From assembly GCA_020833055.1 (NCBI GenBank), contig JAJHQZ010000012.1, positions 1 to 30,586 on the forward strand: a stretch of DNA of 30,586 bases, in the 5' to 3' direction. Every line of letters starts with the position of its first letter. Position 1 is the stretch's first letter. Made by a program: the position numbers and the translations under genes. Under the pieces are notes generated by a model. The model was not told where the DNA came from, did not search any database, and worked only from the letters and a program-made list of their open reading frames with translations. This document shows, piece by piece, positions 13,222 through 21,349 of the stretch. Source of the stretch: Candidatus Korarchaeum sp. Lineage in GTDB: Archaea > Korarchaeota > Korarchaeia > Korarchaeales > Korarchaeaceae.

Positions 13222-15675
13222 TCAGAGCGATTTGTGCTCAGTCCTCTCTATTATCTCATCCTGGAGCCCCTTCGGTAAGTTGACGAAGTAATCGCTGTAA
13301 CCGGCTACCCTGACCATGAGGTCCTGGAAGTCCTGGGGCCTCCTCTGAGCTTCCCTCAGGAGCTCAGCGCTGACGACATTGAACTGCACGTGATGACCAC
13401 CGAGCCTGAAGAAAGCTCTGATGAGTTGAGCTAGCTTCCTCAAATTCTCCTCACTATCAAATATATCAGGCGTGAGTTTCTGGTTCAGGAGGGCCCCTCC
13501 AGTCTTGTCCCAATCGCACTTAGCGACGCTCCTGAAGACAGCTGCTATACCTCTCCTATCCATGCCTTGCACTGGAGATACGCCCTCAGATACCGGGAAT
13601 CCCGCAGCTCTGCCATCAGGCGTCGCTCCAGTCACCTTCCCGAAGTATACGTGGACTGTCGTGGGCAGGAAGTACGCTCTCCTCGATGCCTTCCTCACGG
13701 GACTCCTCGGATAACTCTCTATAAGCTCCACGATCTTATCGACTACTTCCTTAGCTATGGAGTCAGCGTAATCGTTATCGTTCCCGAATTTGGGCGTCTT
13801 ATCAGGGTTCCTCAGTATCTCCCTGAGGAACTCGTACCCCTCGAAGTTCTTTGAGAGCGCATCCAAGAGCTCCGACATAGATACGGTTCCCTTCTCGAAT
13901 ACATGGTACTTTATAGCAGCTAAGCTGTCAGTTATAGTACCCAATCCGACCACTTGGATGTACTGAGTGTTGTACCTAGCTCCTCCGGCGTTGTAATCCT
14001 TCGCTTTCTCAACGCAATCCTCTATCCAGAGGGAGAGGAACGGGACTGGGAGGTACTTAGCGTATAGAGCTTCGATTATATCATTCCCCTTCATCTTTAT
14101 GTCCAGGAAGTACTTCACTTGCTTGATGAAAGCATTCCAAAGGTCCTCAAAGCTCTTGAACTCCCTCGGATCCCCTGTCTCAAGGCCTATCTTCTTCCCG
14201 GTCCTGGGGTCTACCCCATTATTGAGAGTTATCTCCAGTATCTTGGGCAAGTTGAAGTAACCCGTCAGTATGTAGCACTCCTTCCCGAAGGAGCCAGATT
14301 CAACGCACCCACTCGCCCCAGAGGTCCTGGCATCCTCTAAGCTCTTCCCCTGCCTCAGCATCTTCACAACGATACCATCGAAATTGAAGAACGGGGGCTC
14401 CCCGAACCCAGGGCCCACTACTTTTAGGGCCTTTATTAAGAAGCTATCTGGATTTTTCTCACTGATCAGAACCGCAGTATTGGGCTGGAGTGTCCTCATC
14501 TCATCCAGGACTTCCAATATTAAGTAGGAGAGTTCGTTAACACCGTCCTTCCCGTCCTTCGTCAAGCCCCCTAAGTTCAGCTTGGAGAAATCGTTGTAAG
14601 TGAAGCTCTCCTCAGCTGTGACTCCCACCTTAGGGACAGCTGGCTGATTGTTGAACTTGAGCCAGAATGCTTGCAATAACTCCTTAGCCCTCTCCCTAGT
14701 CAGTCTCCCTTCCTCTATATCCTTCTTGTAGAATGGATAGAGGTGCTGATCTATCCTCCCAGGGCTGAAAGAGTCCCATGGGTTCGTCTCATAAGTGATA
14801 CCTACGTGTATGAACCAGTAATGCTGAAGAGCCTCCCAGAATGTTCTGGGAGCATGAGCTGGTACCCATCTGCATATTTCAGCCATCTGCTCTAACTCCT
14901 TCTTCCTCTCAGGATCCTTCTCCTCCTTAGCCATCTGCTCCAATTTCTCAGCGTACCTCCTAGCGTATATCATTATGGCATCGGCCACTATATCCATGGC
15001 CTTGAGCTCCTCCATCTTCTCGTAGTACTCAGGATCTGAGGGATCTAAGGATTCCATCTTCCTCCTTATCTGTTCCTTTATGTCTAAGACTCCCATCTTG
15101 AATACTCTCTCCCCGCCGGCAGTGTGCCCGGGAGCCCTCTGCTCCATGAACTCAGTAAAAACACCTGCCTCGTAAGCGTCTATCCACTCCTCGGGTAAGC
15201 TCTCGAATATTATGTCCCTCATGGCCCTGCCTCTCCAGAACGGTATCGCTTCCCTCTCATAGAACTCCTTGGTCTCCTCATCTACCTTGTAGGGCATGTT
15301 CTTCCTCTTATCGAGGATCTCGAGATCCTCGAGGCTGTGGACGCATATCTCAGGGTAAGTCGGGACTTCCTTAACCCCAGTCCCCCTGAGGCCAACTATT
15401 AGCTGGCCCTCCTCGATGGGGAGGCTGACTCTCTCCATGAGGTACTTGAACGCTAGAGCCCTCTGAACTGGGATCGATTTCCCCTTCGGGATATCGCTCT
15501 TGTAAAATTCAGTGATTAATTTAGCCCTCTCTAGGGATACCTTGACTTGAGCTTTAACACTCTCCTCCCTCAACTTAGCGATCCTCTCATTTATCGGCCT
15601 AATTACACTCCTCCTCTTCTCAACTTCCTTCAGAATCTTGACCTCGCAAGAGGCTTCGGGGGTAATGGGAGTCAT
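13222..15675 (-). CDS. Glycyl radical enzyme, HypD/PflD-like dehydratase group
   Basis: 817 residues. The thiyl cysteine C457 with base E459 is in SGCVESG, and the glycyl radical site is G792 in RVAGYSDYF, so both halves of the active site are intact. The CVE motif excludes true pyruvate formate-lyase (which has two adjacent cysteines). Residues I recall as lining the trans-4-hydroxyproline dehydratase HypD pocket have counterparts at a near-constant offset of 23: H184, D301, S357, F363, C457, E459 and Y473, with a Thr near 672. The archaeal relative PflD of Archaeoglobus is also of this group, with unknown substrate. GAGGAGGTG precedes the ATG, and a 20-base direct repeat surrounds the promoter. 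The activase follows in the same operon. The exact substrate is not proven. Confidence 0.9.
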   Translation of the reverse strand: MTPITPEASCEVKILKEVEKRRSVIRPINERIAKLREESVKAQVKVSLERAKLITEFYKSDIPKGKSIPVQRALAFKYLMERVSLPIEEGQLIVGLRGTGVKEVPTYPEICVHSLEDLEILDKRKNMPYKVDEETKEFYEREAIPFWRGRAMRDIIFESLPEEWIDAYEAGVFTEFMEQRAPGHTAGGERVFKMGVLDIKEQIRRKMESLDPSDPEYYEKMEELKAMDIVADAIMIYARRYAEKLEQMAKEEKDPERKKELEQMAEICRWVPAHAPRTFWEALQHYWFIHVGITYETNPWDSFSPGRIDQHLYPFYKKDIEEGRLTRERAKELLQAFWLKFNNQPAVPKVGVTAEESFTYNDFSKLNLGGLTKDGKDGVNELSYLILEVLDEMRTLQPNTAVLISEKNPDSFLIKALKVVGPGFGEPPFFNFDGIVVKMLRQGKSLEDARTSGASGCVESGSFGKECYILTGYFNLPKILEITLNNGVDPRTGKKIGLETGDPREFKSFEDLWNAFIKQVKYFLDIKMKGNDIIEALYAKYLPVPFLSLWIEDCVEKAKDYNAGGARYNTQYIQVVGLGTITDSLAAIKYHVFEKGTVSMSELLDALSKNFEGYEFLREILRNPDKTPKFGNDNDYADSIAKEVVDKIVELIESYPRSPVRKASRRAYFLPTTVHVYFGKVTGATPDGRAAGFPVSEGVSPVQGMDRRGIAAVFRSVAKCDWDKTGGALLNQKLTPDIFDSEENLRKLAQLIRAFFRLGGHHVQFNVVSAELLREAQRRPQDFQDLMVRVAGYSDYFVNLPKGLQDEIIERTEHKSL

Positions 15676-15698
15676 TGACCCACCTCCTCAAAACGCAT

Positions 15699-15752
15699 CT
15701 CATGATTTTAAGCGTTGCGATCATCCGCAACTCTCTTGATTTAAGTTTTGCG
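15699..15752 (-). repeat. Two-copy direct repeat at the glycyl radical enzyme promoter
   Basis: On the plus strand, ctcatgattttaagcgttgc and on (15699-15719) is repeated as ctcttgatttaagttttgcg (15733-15752), with one gap and three mismatches. The start-to-start distance of 34 bases is about three helical turns. The inner copy contains the probable TATA region (cttaaaatc in the minus direction), about 30 bases before the ATG. Two same-face sites at a promoter are typical of a regulator-binding region. Confidence 0.5.
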
Positions 15753-15764
15753 TTCACGCCAGCT

Positions 15765-16385
15765 CTATGCATCCTCAACTGAGCTCTCCGATGTCGAGGA
15801 CATCTTCCTCTCCAGATACTCTCCGAAGAAGGCCCATGCTGAGAATACACCGACTAGAGCCCCTATTCCTATCGCGAAACCTAAGGAGAGCGCGAATTTT
15901 ATCTCATAAGTCAAGTTGGCTAGATCTATTATCAGAGTGGCTATTATGAGGGAGATAAGCATCAGGAAGAACCTCTCTGTCTTCTTCTCAAATCTCATAG
16001 ATTTCACTAATGCGTCCGTGAGTACTATGGAGACTAAAGTTAGGATAACGACGCTCCCGATCCTAGTGAGGTAGCTCATAGCCTCACTGTAGAGTTGAGC
16101 TTGCTCAGGGACGAATATCCTGATTATAGCTGCTGAAGCAGCGATGAGTATGAGCGAATCCGCAAGCAATGAGAACATCCTGGCAAGGGGGAGCCTAGTA
16201 CCCTCCGGAAATAGCTCCCTTATCCCCTCCTCGAGCTTCCCGGTCTTAACGAGCCACCTTATCATCCTATTGGTCAACCTGATTATGAGCAGGGATATGA
16301 GGAGGATCAATGAAGCTAGAGCTACCTTAGGTATTGCTGCGATCACATCGTTCATGGCCTCGAGGAGCTCCTCGACTATTTGCAT
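15765..16385 (-). CDS. Small multi-spanning membrane protein, MscS-like helices
   Basis: 206 residues with about five hydrophobic segments (near residues 18-36, 68-90, 108-128, 138-158 and 162-188). The last one is Gly/Ala-rich (SLGFAIGIGALVGVFSAWAFFGEYLERK), resembling the pore-lining helix of mechanosensitive channel relatives, and the cytoplasmic beta domain of MscS is absent. A similar helix-only family is known in bacteria and archaea, so a small channel is possible. The start ATG at 16385 lies next to the stop of the transporter gene upstream, so they are co-transcribed. The C-terminus is acidic and Ser-rich. Function otherwise unknown. Confidence 0.65.
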   Translation of the reverse strand: MQIVEELLEAMNDVIAAIPKVALASLILLISLLIIRLTNRMIRWLVKTGKLEEGIRELFPEGTRLPLARMFSLLADSLILIAASAAIIRIFVPEQAQLYSEAMSYLTRIGSVVILTLVSIVLTDALVKSMRFEKKTERFFLMLISLIIATLIIDLANLTYEIKFALSLGFAIGIGALVGVFSAWAFFGEYLERKMSSTSESSVEDA

Positions 16386-16386
16386 A

Positions 16387-17697
16387 TCACACCCCGATGA
16401 GAGTTAGAGCCACCCTATATAATATGTAGAGCATCAGTAAGAGGGTAGTCAGGGCTAAAGCCGATATGAATGTCTTGAGGAGCTCTCTAGAGGCTTGGAG
16501 AGTGAAGGAGTATCCCAGGAGGCTGGTTGAGTAGATTATCTTGCTTATCTCATATGCCCTCTTAGCCGGAACTATCGCAGCTTCTTGTATCGTGATTAGT
16601 GCTATTAAAGTTGAGAGCATCTTGATGGAACCAGCTAGGATCAGGTTCTGGGAGGGGGATTGGAGGGATGTGGAGATGAGGCTCGCTGCCAAAAGTCCTA
16701 TGTAGTTGGAGGATACTAGATAAGCTGAAGCCCTTATCCTCCCGATCCTATCATTCACTTCTGAGAATACGTGCATGCCAAGTAAGTTCACACCCAGGAA
16801 TGTCAGGGAGGTGAGGAAAGATATCGCTATATGATAAGTTGGCACCGCTATGAATGGTATTGCTGCCGTGAGCAGCGAGTTCAGTAGCATGGCTGCTATG
16901 TAAGCTTTGTATCCCCTCCATACGTACGAGCCAAGGATCCCGCCGACGTTCCCTGTGATAGTGAGGGCCACTGTTATGTAAACTGGGGCCCCAAGCTCCT
17001 TCAATAGAGGACTCCAGGAGATACCAAGCATATTGCTTCCAGCGAACATGAGGCTCAGGATTAGTAGAGCTGTCCCGCTCCTTATCTTCACTTCCTCCAC
17101 GACGCTAGATCTCGGCTCTGATATCGATCTTGGTACGGGCGTCATCATCAGGAGCATGGAGCCGGAGAGGCCTACGAGGAGGGCCGTGAAGTAGAGCAAG
17201 TAGTAAGATGAGGGGGCTGTGTAAGCAGCGGAGACGTAAGTCATTACTAGGGAACCGAGCAGGGAGGAGAGGGATGATGCAGCAGATCTGTGTATCGAGA
17301 CCTCTATCACCTCATCCCCGCTGAACATGGAGTATACTGCAGCCCCTATCAGGATGCTGGTGAGGGCCGCGGATACGTTCGCTAGCATGTAAGCGAGGGA
17401 GAGGATGGGGGGGCTTAAGAGGAGGAAGGGGAGTGAGAACCACATCAATCTCTCCAATACGTGCGAGGAGATTATCACCCTCTTGAACCTGCTCTCGAAA
17501 AGCCTCGGATCCCTATAGACGATAGATGATACTAAGATCCCTCCTATCGCTGTGGGTACGAGGACGAGGGAGATATCGCGAACTGGGTAGCCGGAGTATG
17601 CTAGCATAGGTATGAAGAGACCCCTAGTTATGGAGACGTAGAAGCCCGTGAAGAAAGCCTCAGCTATCATGGATATCTTCGATAGGGCGTTTCCCAT
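16387..17697 (-). CDS. MFS-like membrane transporter
   Basis: 436 residues with 11 to 12 hydrophobic segments and a central polar loop (about residues 190-206), the general layout of the major facilitator superfamily. Short loops with the usual basic residues after early helices (YRDPRLFESRFKR) are seen, but no diagnostic substrate motif, so the cargo is unassigned. GGGGGAG precedes the ATG at 17697 by a few bases, and a clear TATA box (ctatatatag, 17741-17750) lies upstream. The gene is followed immediately by the small membrane protein at 15765-16385, suggesting joint function. Confidence 0.7.
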   Translation of the reverse strand: MGNALSKISMIAEAFFTGFYVSITRGLFIPMLAYSGYPVRDISLVLVPTAIGGILVSSIVYRDPRLFESRFKRVIISSHVLERLMWFSLPFLLLSPPILSLAYMLANVSAALTSILIGAAVYSMFSGDEVIEVSIHRSAASSLSSLLGSLVMTYVSAAYTAPSSYYLLYFTALLVGLSGSMLLMMTPVPRSISEPRSSVVEEVKIRSGTALLILSLMFAGSNMLGISWSPLLKELGAPVYITVALTITGNVGGILGSYVWRGYKAYIAAMLLNSLLTAAIPFIAVPTYHIAISFLTSLTFLGVNLLGMHVFSEVNDRIGRIRASAYLVSSNYIGLLAASLISTSLQSPSQNLILAGSIKMLSTLIALITIQEAAIVPAKRAYEISKIIYSTSLLGYSFTLQASRELLKTFISALALTTLLLMLYILYRVALTLIGV

Positions 17698-17740
17698 GTA
17701 GCTCCCCCTTTCGTGAGTTTAGCTAAGGTAGCGTCCCTTA

Positions 17741-17750
17741 CTATATATAG
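17741..17750 (-). promoter_or_regulatory. TATA box of the MFS-like transporter operon
   Basis: ctatatatag lies about 48 bases before the start codon, so unlike many genes here this one has a leader of roughly 20 bases, which holds the GGGGGAG ribosome site. Confidence 0.5.
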
Positions 17751-17872
17751 AGATCCTTTGAGAGGGCCTCTTGGGAGCTCAGAAAAGTTATGCAAAGGAG
17801 TCTCGAAATGTCAAGTGACCTGCAGCTGAGATCTTGATTTTTATCGGAGAGGGCGGGAGGGACGCTTATCCG

Positions 17873-17996
17873 ATGATGTAATAGAATTCGATATTGTCTT
17901 AGCCGCTCAGCGAGTTTTAGCTTCCAGATTGAGGGATCCCTAGAGAATGAGGATTCACTGAAGGTTACGATGGGTATTTCAGAGAAAGCCATCTAA
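17873..17996 (+). pseudogene. Possible small gene with two frame breaks
   Basis: This lies in the gap 17698-18007 between two minus-strand genes. Starting at the ATGATG of 17873, three frames read in sequence give a protein-like chain: MM, then VIEFDIVLAAQRVLASRLRDP, then LENEDSLKVTMGISEKAI ending at TAA 17994-17996. Each switch needs one added base, near 17878 and at the CCC run 17938-17940. A T-rich element (gatttttatc) lies about 33 bases upstream. The family is not recognised, and a coincidence is possible at this length. The rest of the gap shows only the transporter promoter and the T-run after rubrerythrin. Confidence 0.25.
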
Positions 17997-18007
17997 AAAA
18001 GAGGAGG

Positions 18008-18568
18008 TTAGAAGCCCACATATCTATCCTTGGGAGCCCCGCAGACGGGGCACCTCTCCGGAGGCACCTCACCTACGTAAGTGTGACCGCAGACGGGGCA
18101 TATCCATACCTTCCCCTCTATCTTGAAATCCTTTCCAGCATCCACGCTTTCCTTAGCCTTTCTATAGAGCTCAGCATGTATCTTCTCAGCCTCATATGCC
18201 CATTTGAAACTTCTCTCCGCTTGATCGACCCCCTGCGATCTGGCTAGCTCCATATAAACTGGGTACATCTCCTTCACTTCATACTCCTCTCCCTCTATCG
18301 CGAGCTCTAAGTTGTGAGAGGTCGATCCCGGGCCTATAGGCGTCCCAGCGGAGACTTTGACACTCTCCTTATAATCCTTGAGCACGTTGTAGTGATTCGT
18401 AGCGTGAACTTGCTCAGCGTATGCTATAGCTTTAAAGAGCCTAGCCACGTTGGGGAATCCCTCCCTCTCAGCTATACCTGAGAAGATCAGGTACCTCATG
18501 TGGGCCATCGATTCCCCTCCGAAGGCTGAGAGTACGGCATCCTTGGTCATAGGGCGTATGTGGTGCAT
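18008..18568 (-). CDS. Rubrerythrin
   Basis: 186 residues. The N-terminal ferritin-like domain (about 1-145) has the diiron Glu/His ligands, including GGESMAHMRY, AYAEQVHATNHY, EGEEYEV and YEAEKIHAELY. Residues 150-186 are a rubredoxin-like knuckle pair, CPVCGH and CPVCGA. The protein reduces hydrogen peroxide in anaerobes using electrons via rubredoxin. The ATG at 18568 is about 26 bases after the TATA box (tttttaaatta), suggesting a leaderless mRNA; an ATG at 18550 is the alternative. The stop is followed by cctcttttttag, a T-run that may terminate transcription. It lies after the copper ATPase but has its own promoter. Confidence 0.95.
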   Translation of the reverse strand: MHHIRPMTKDAVLSAFGGESMAHMRYLIFSGIAEREGFPNVARLFKAIAYAEQVHATNHYNVLKDYKESVKVSAGTPIGPGSTSHNLELAIEGEEYEVKEMYPVYMELARSQGVDQAERSFKWAYEAEKIHAELYRKAKESVDAGKDFKIEGKVWICPVCGHTYVGEVPPERCPVCGAPKDRYVGF

Positions 18569-18620
18569 ATGCTAAACTACGCCTAAATAATTTAAAAATT
18601 ACTATAGTTAAGATATAGAA

Positions 18621-20663
18621 CTACTTGACGTTGAGGGATATCGCATTCAACACAACGATGATATCGCTCATACTCATTATCAAAGCCCCTATCGCGGGTC
18701 CTATCACCACTAGCCCCGCTAAGGCCCCCGCTGCGAGAGGGATAGTCAGCGAATTATATCCTATGGACCAGAGGACGTTCTCGAGCATCTTCCTGTATGA
18801 GGACTTGGCCAGCTTGAAGAAGTAGACCACATCCCTTATATCGCTCCTGACTAGTATTACGTCAGCGCTCTCTATAGCTATATCTGTGCCAGCACCTATA
18901 GCGATACCTACATCGGCTTGCAGCAGCGCTGGAGCGTCGTTTATCCCGTCCCCCACCATAGCGACAGCTAAGCCCTTCTCCTGCATCTCCCTTATTATAT
19001 CGACTTTCTCATGAGGTTTCACTTCAGCATGATAGCTATCTATTCCCAATCTCTCAGAGAGTTTAGAGGCAACAGCCCTCCTATCCCCAGTGAGCATGTG
19101 AACCTCGTAGCCCATCCCCTTGAGCTCCTCGATAGCCCTCTCAACTCCCTCCTTGGGATCGTCCTCTAACTCCACGATCCCAGCTAACGCTCCATCTACA
19201 ATTATCTGGACAGCCGTGCTCCCAGATTCGACTATATCCGATCCAGCAGTAATGGAGACCCTTCTGCCCTCTACAATCCCCTCCACACCCACACCCGGGA
19301 TGCTCCTGAACTCCCTCACGTCGACTAGCTTTATCCCTTCCTCCTCAGCTTTCCTCACGATGGCCCTAGCTACAGGGTGGCTCGAGAGGTAATCTAGTGA
19401 AGCAGCTAACTTCAGGACCTCGAGCTCATCGAAGCCGTTAAGGGCTTCTACCCTCTTCACTCTGAATTTACCCTCAGTTAGAGTGCCTGTCTTATCGAAT
19501 ACTATGACCTTCACGTCCTTAGCCCTCTCCAAGGCTTCCCTCGACTTCAGCAGTATGCCCCTGCTCGAGGATAGCATAGCCGTCCTCTGTATTACGATAG
19601 GGATAGCTAGGCCCAGCGCGTGAGGGCAGGCAACTACGACGACCGAGACAGCCCTCTCGATAGCGAAGCCCAAGCTATGACCTTTCAATGACCAATAGGC
19701 TAGGGTAATCGCTCCCGAGGCTATGACGAATATTGTGAGGAAGAACGCAGCTCTATCAGCTATTTCCTTGAATCTAGATCTGGAGGATCTTATCTCCTTG
19801 ATCAACCTCTCAACTTGACCCAGATAGCTATCTTCTCCCGTCCTCTTGACCTCTATCTTGACTGCTCCCTCTAGATTAATGCTACCGGCTATAACGCTCC
19901 CGCCCTTCCCCCTAACCACTGGGGCGGATTCCCCGGTCAGGATGGATTCATCGAAGGAGGAGGCGCCCTCTATAATAACGCCATCGGCTGGTACCCTCTC
20001 CCCGGGTTTAACGAGGACTATATCTCCGGGCTTCAGCTCCCTGACGGGGACGTCCCTGTAGCTACCGTCTGAGATGAGGTGGGCCTCATAAGGGAGGAGT
20101 CTCACGAGCAGATCCATCGAGCTCGTGGCTGCAGATATAACTTTAGCCTCTATGAAGTGCCCTATCAACATTATATCTATCAGGAGAGCGAGCTCCAGGT
20201 AGAAGGCTTTAGAACCCCCTGATAGGAAGGAATATAGGCTGTAGAAGAACGATGCTGAGATCCCTATGGAGACGAGCAACATCATCCCCGGGCTCCTCTC
20301 CTTGAGCTCAGATACAGCCCCTCTGAGGAAGGGGTAGCCACCGTAGAGGAAGAGGAGAGATGCCGAGATCAGCCCTATTATTCCCTGATGTATTCCAAGC
20401 GAGATCCCCAGATCCTCAGCCACATCCGATGTGAGAAAAATAGGGATTGTGAGGATTAGGGAGGCTATAAGCTTCCTCTTTAAATCGGAGGAATGATGGA
20501 CGTGGCCCTCATGATGACCTCCAGATAAGTAGCGTTTTGGATCCCTCGAGAATTCCTCCATACATGCTTTAGAGCAGAAATAGTATTCCTGTCCTTGGTA
20601 AGTGAGCTTGTACTCCGCTCTCTTAGGGTCGACGTCCATCCCGCACACAGGGTCCTTAACCAT
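18621..20663 (-). CDS. copB: P1B-type copper ATPase (CopB-like) with YHS domain
   Basis: 680 residues. Residues 1-45 are a YHS/TRASH-type metal-binding domain (DPVCGMDV, FCSKACMEEF), followed by a His-rich stretch (GGHHEGHVHHSSD). Membrane helices, the actuator motif TGES (243-246), the phosphorylated D390 in DKTGTLTEG, the HP motif (429-430) and GDGINDAPAL complete the P-type ATPase. The intramembrane motif is CPH (346-348), which marks subgroup P1B-3, linked to copper(I/II) export, rather than the CPC of CopA. It would pump copper out of the cell at ATP cost. A TATA-like cttttaaaag lies about 30 bases before the ATG, and an 18-base inverted repeat (20710-20727) is just beyond. Confidence 0.95.
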   Translation of the reverse strand: MVKDPVCGMDVDPKRAEYKLTYQGQEYYFCSKACMEEFSRDPKRYLSGGHHEGHVHHSSDLKRKLIASLILTIPIFLTSDVAEDLGISLGIHQGIIGLISASLLFLYGGYPFLRGAVSELKERSPGMMLLVSIGISASFFYSLYSFLSGGSKAFYLELALLIDIMLIGHFIEAKVISAATSSMDLLVRLLPYEAHLISDGSYRDVPVRELKPGDIVLVKPGERVPADGVIIEGASSFDESILTGESAPVVRGKGGSVIAGSINLEGAVKIEVKRTGEDSYLGQVERLIKEIRSSRSRFKEIADRAAFFLTIFVIASGAITLAYWSLKGHSLGFAIERAVSVVVVACPHALGLAIPIVIQRTAMLSSSRGILLKSREALERAKDVKVIVFDKTGTLTEGKFRVKRVEALNGFDELEVLKLAASLDYLSSHPVARAIVRKAEEEGIKLVDVREFRSIPGVGVEGIVEGRRVSITAGSDIVESGSTAVQIIVDGALAGIVELEDDPKEGVERAIEELKGMGYEVHMLTGDRRAVASKLSERLGIDSYHAEVKPHEKVDIIREMQEKGLAVAMVGDGINDAPALLQADVGIAIGAGTDIAIESADVILVRSDIRDVVYFFKLAKSSYRKMLENVLWSIGYNSLTIPLAAGALAGLVVIGPAIGALIMSMSDIIVVLNAISLNVK

Positions 20664-20709
20664 AGTTATCTAATGCCTGAGACTCCCATCTTTTTAAAAG
20701 TTGCTGGAG

Positions 20710-20727
20710 GGGCATATTTAAATGCCC
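20710..20727. promoter_or_regulatory. 18-bp inverted repeat between divergent genes
   Basis: GGGCATATTTAAATGCCC is an inverted repeat, GGGCAT and ATGCCC around a six-base AT core. It lies about 47 bases before the copper ATPase start and about 20 bases before the broken DUF3782-like gene on the other strand. The AT core can act as a TATA box for the plus-strand gene. A dimeric repressor or metal sensor site is plausible. Confidence 0.4.
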
Positions 20728-20746
20728 TAACATCCACTTTTGTAGT

Positions 20747-21345
20747 ACGGAGAAAACCGAAGAGCTCCTGGAGAAAGGAGTGAAGCCTTCTCTGGTATGC
20801 TCTGGAGAAGGACCCGAAGCTAGCTTCAGAACTGATCAGCAGGATGTTCGAGGAAGTACTCGCTGTCATCGTAAAGTCGATCGGATCTATCGAGCAGAAT
20901 AGCTTAGCTAACTGAAAATTTGAATAAACTATCCAAGACAGTCAACAGCTTGGCTTCAACTGTGGGGAAGCTCAGTAGGAGATATGAGAAGCTCAGGGAG
21001 ACAGAGTTAAGGCAGGATCTCAGGGATCTATGCTTCAAAAGGGGGCTAGAGGTAGATAGGAGCTTCATAACCAGGGGGAAGCCTGGGGTCGATGCTATAA
21101 TAACAGGGAGGAGGGTAGTAGCTTTAGTGGAGATAGCGATGAGAGGGGGATCCAAGGGCATAGGGCAGCTATTGAGGGCATCCGAAGCTTATGGGGAGAT
21201 CTATAAAGTTAGGCCGAGGCTCTTCCTCTTATGCGTTGAGGGACCAGATGAGCTCACCATTAGGAGAGTTGAGGAGGAGGGCGTTATTGTGACTATGAGG
21301 CTAGGGGAGATAGCTAGGGAACTGGAGAAAGTTGAATCTGGATGA
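20747..21345 (+). pseudogene. Broken DUF3782/PD-(D/E)XK-like gene
   Basis: Three successive frames make one protein. TEKTEELLEKGVKP starts at 20747 with no start codon found. LWYALEKDPKLASELISRMF and on run from 20790 to TGA 20913-20915, which is the helical N-terminus usual in this family. The third frame, LTENLNKLSKTVNSLA and on, continues the coiled coil from about 20908 and runs to 21345. The C-terminal 110 residues look like a restriction-endonuclease-like fold: VDAIITG gives the Asp strand and VVALVEIA the Glu strand, but the position expected to be Lys in ExK is Ala. TTG 20920 could start a shortened 141-residue protein. No start, two breaks and a missing catalytic lysine together favour a decayed gene. 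Confidence 0.65.
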
Positions 21346-21349
21346 TTGT

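Noticed and set aside
17741-17992. 83-codon open frame on the minus strand after rubrerythrin
   Set aside because: It is Ser-rich without recognisable domain, has no ribosome site, contains the transporter's TATA box, and lies opposite a more protein-like plus-strand reading.
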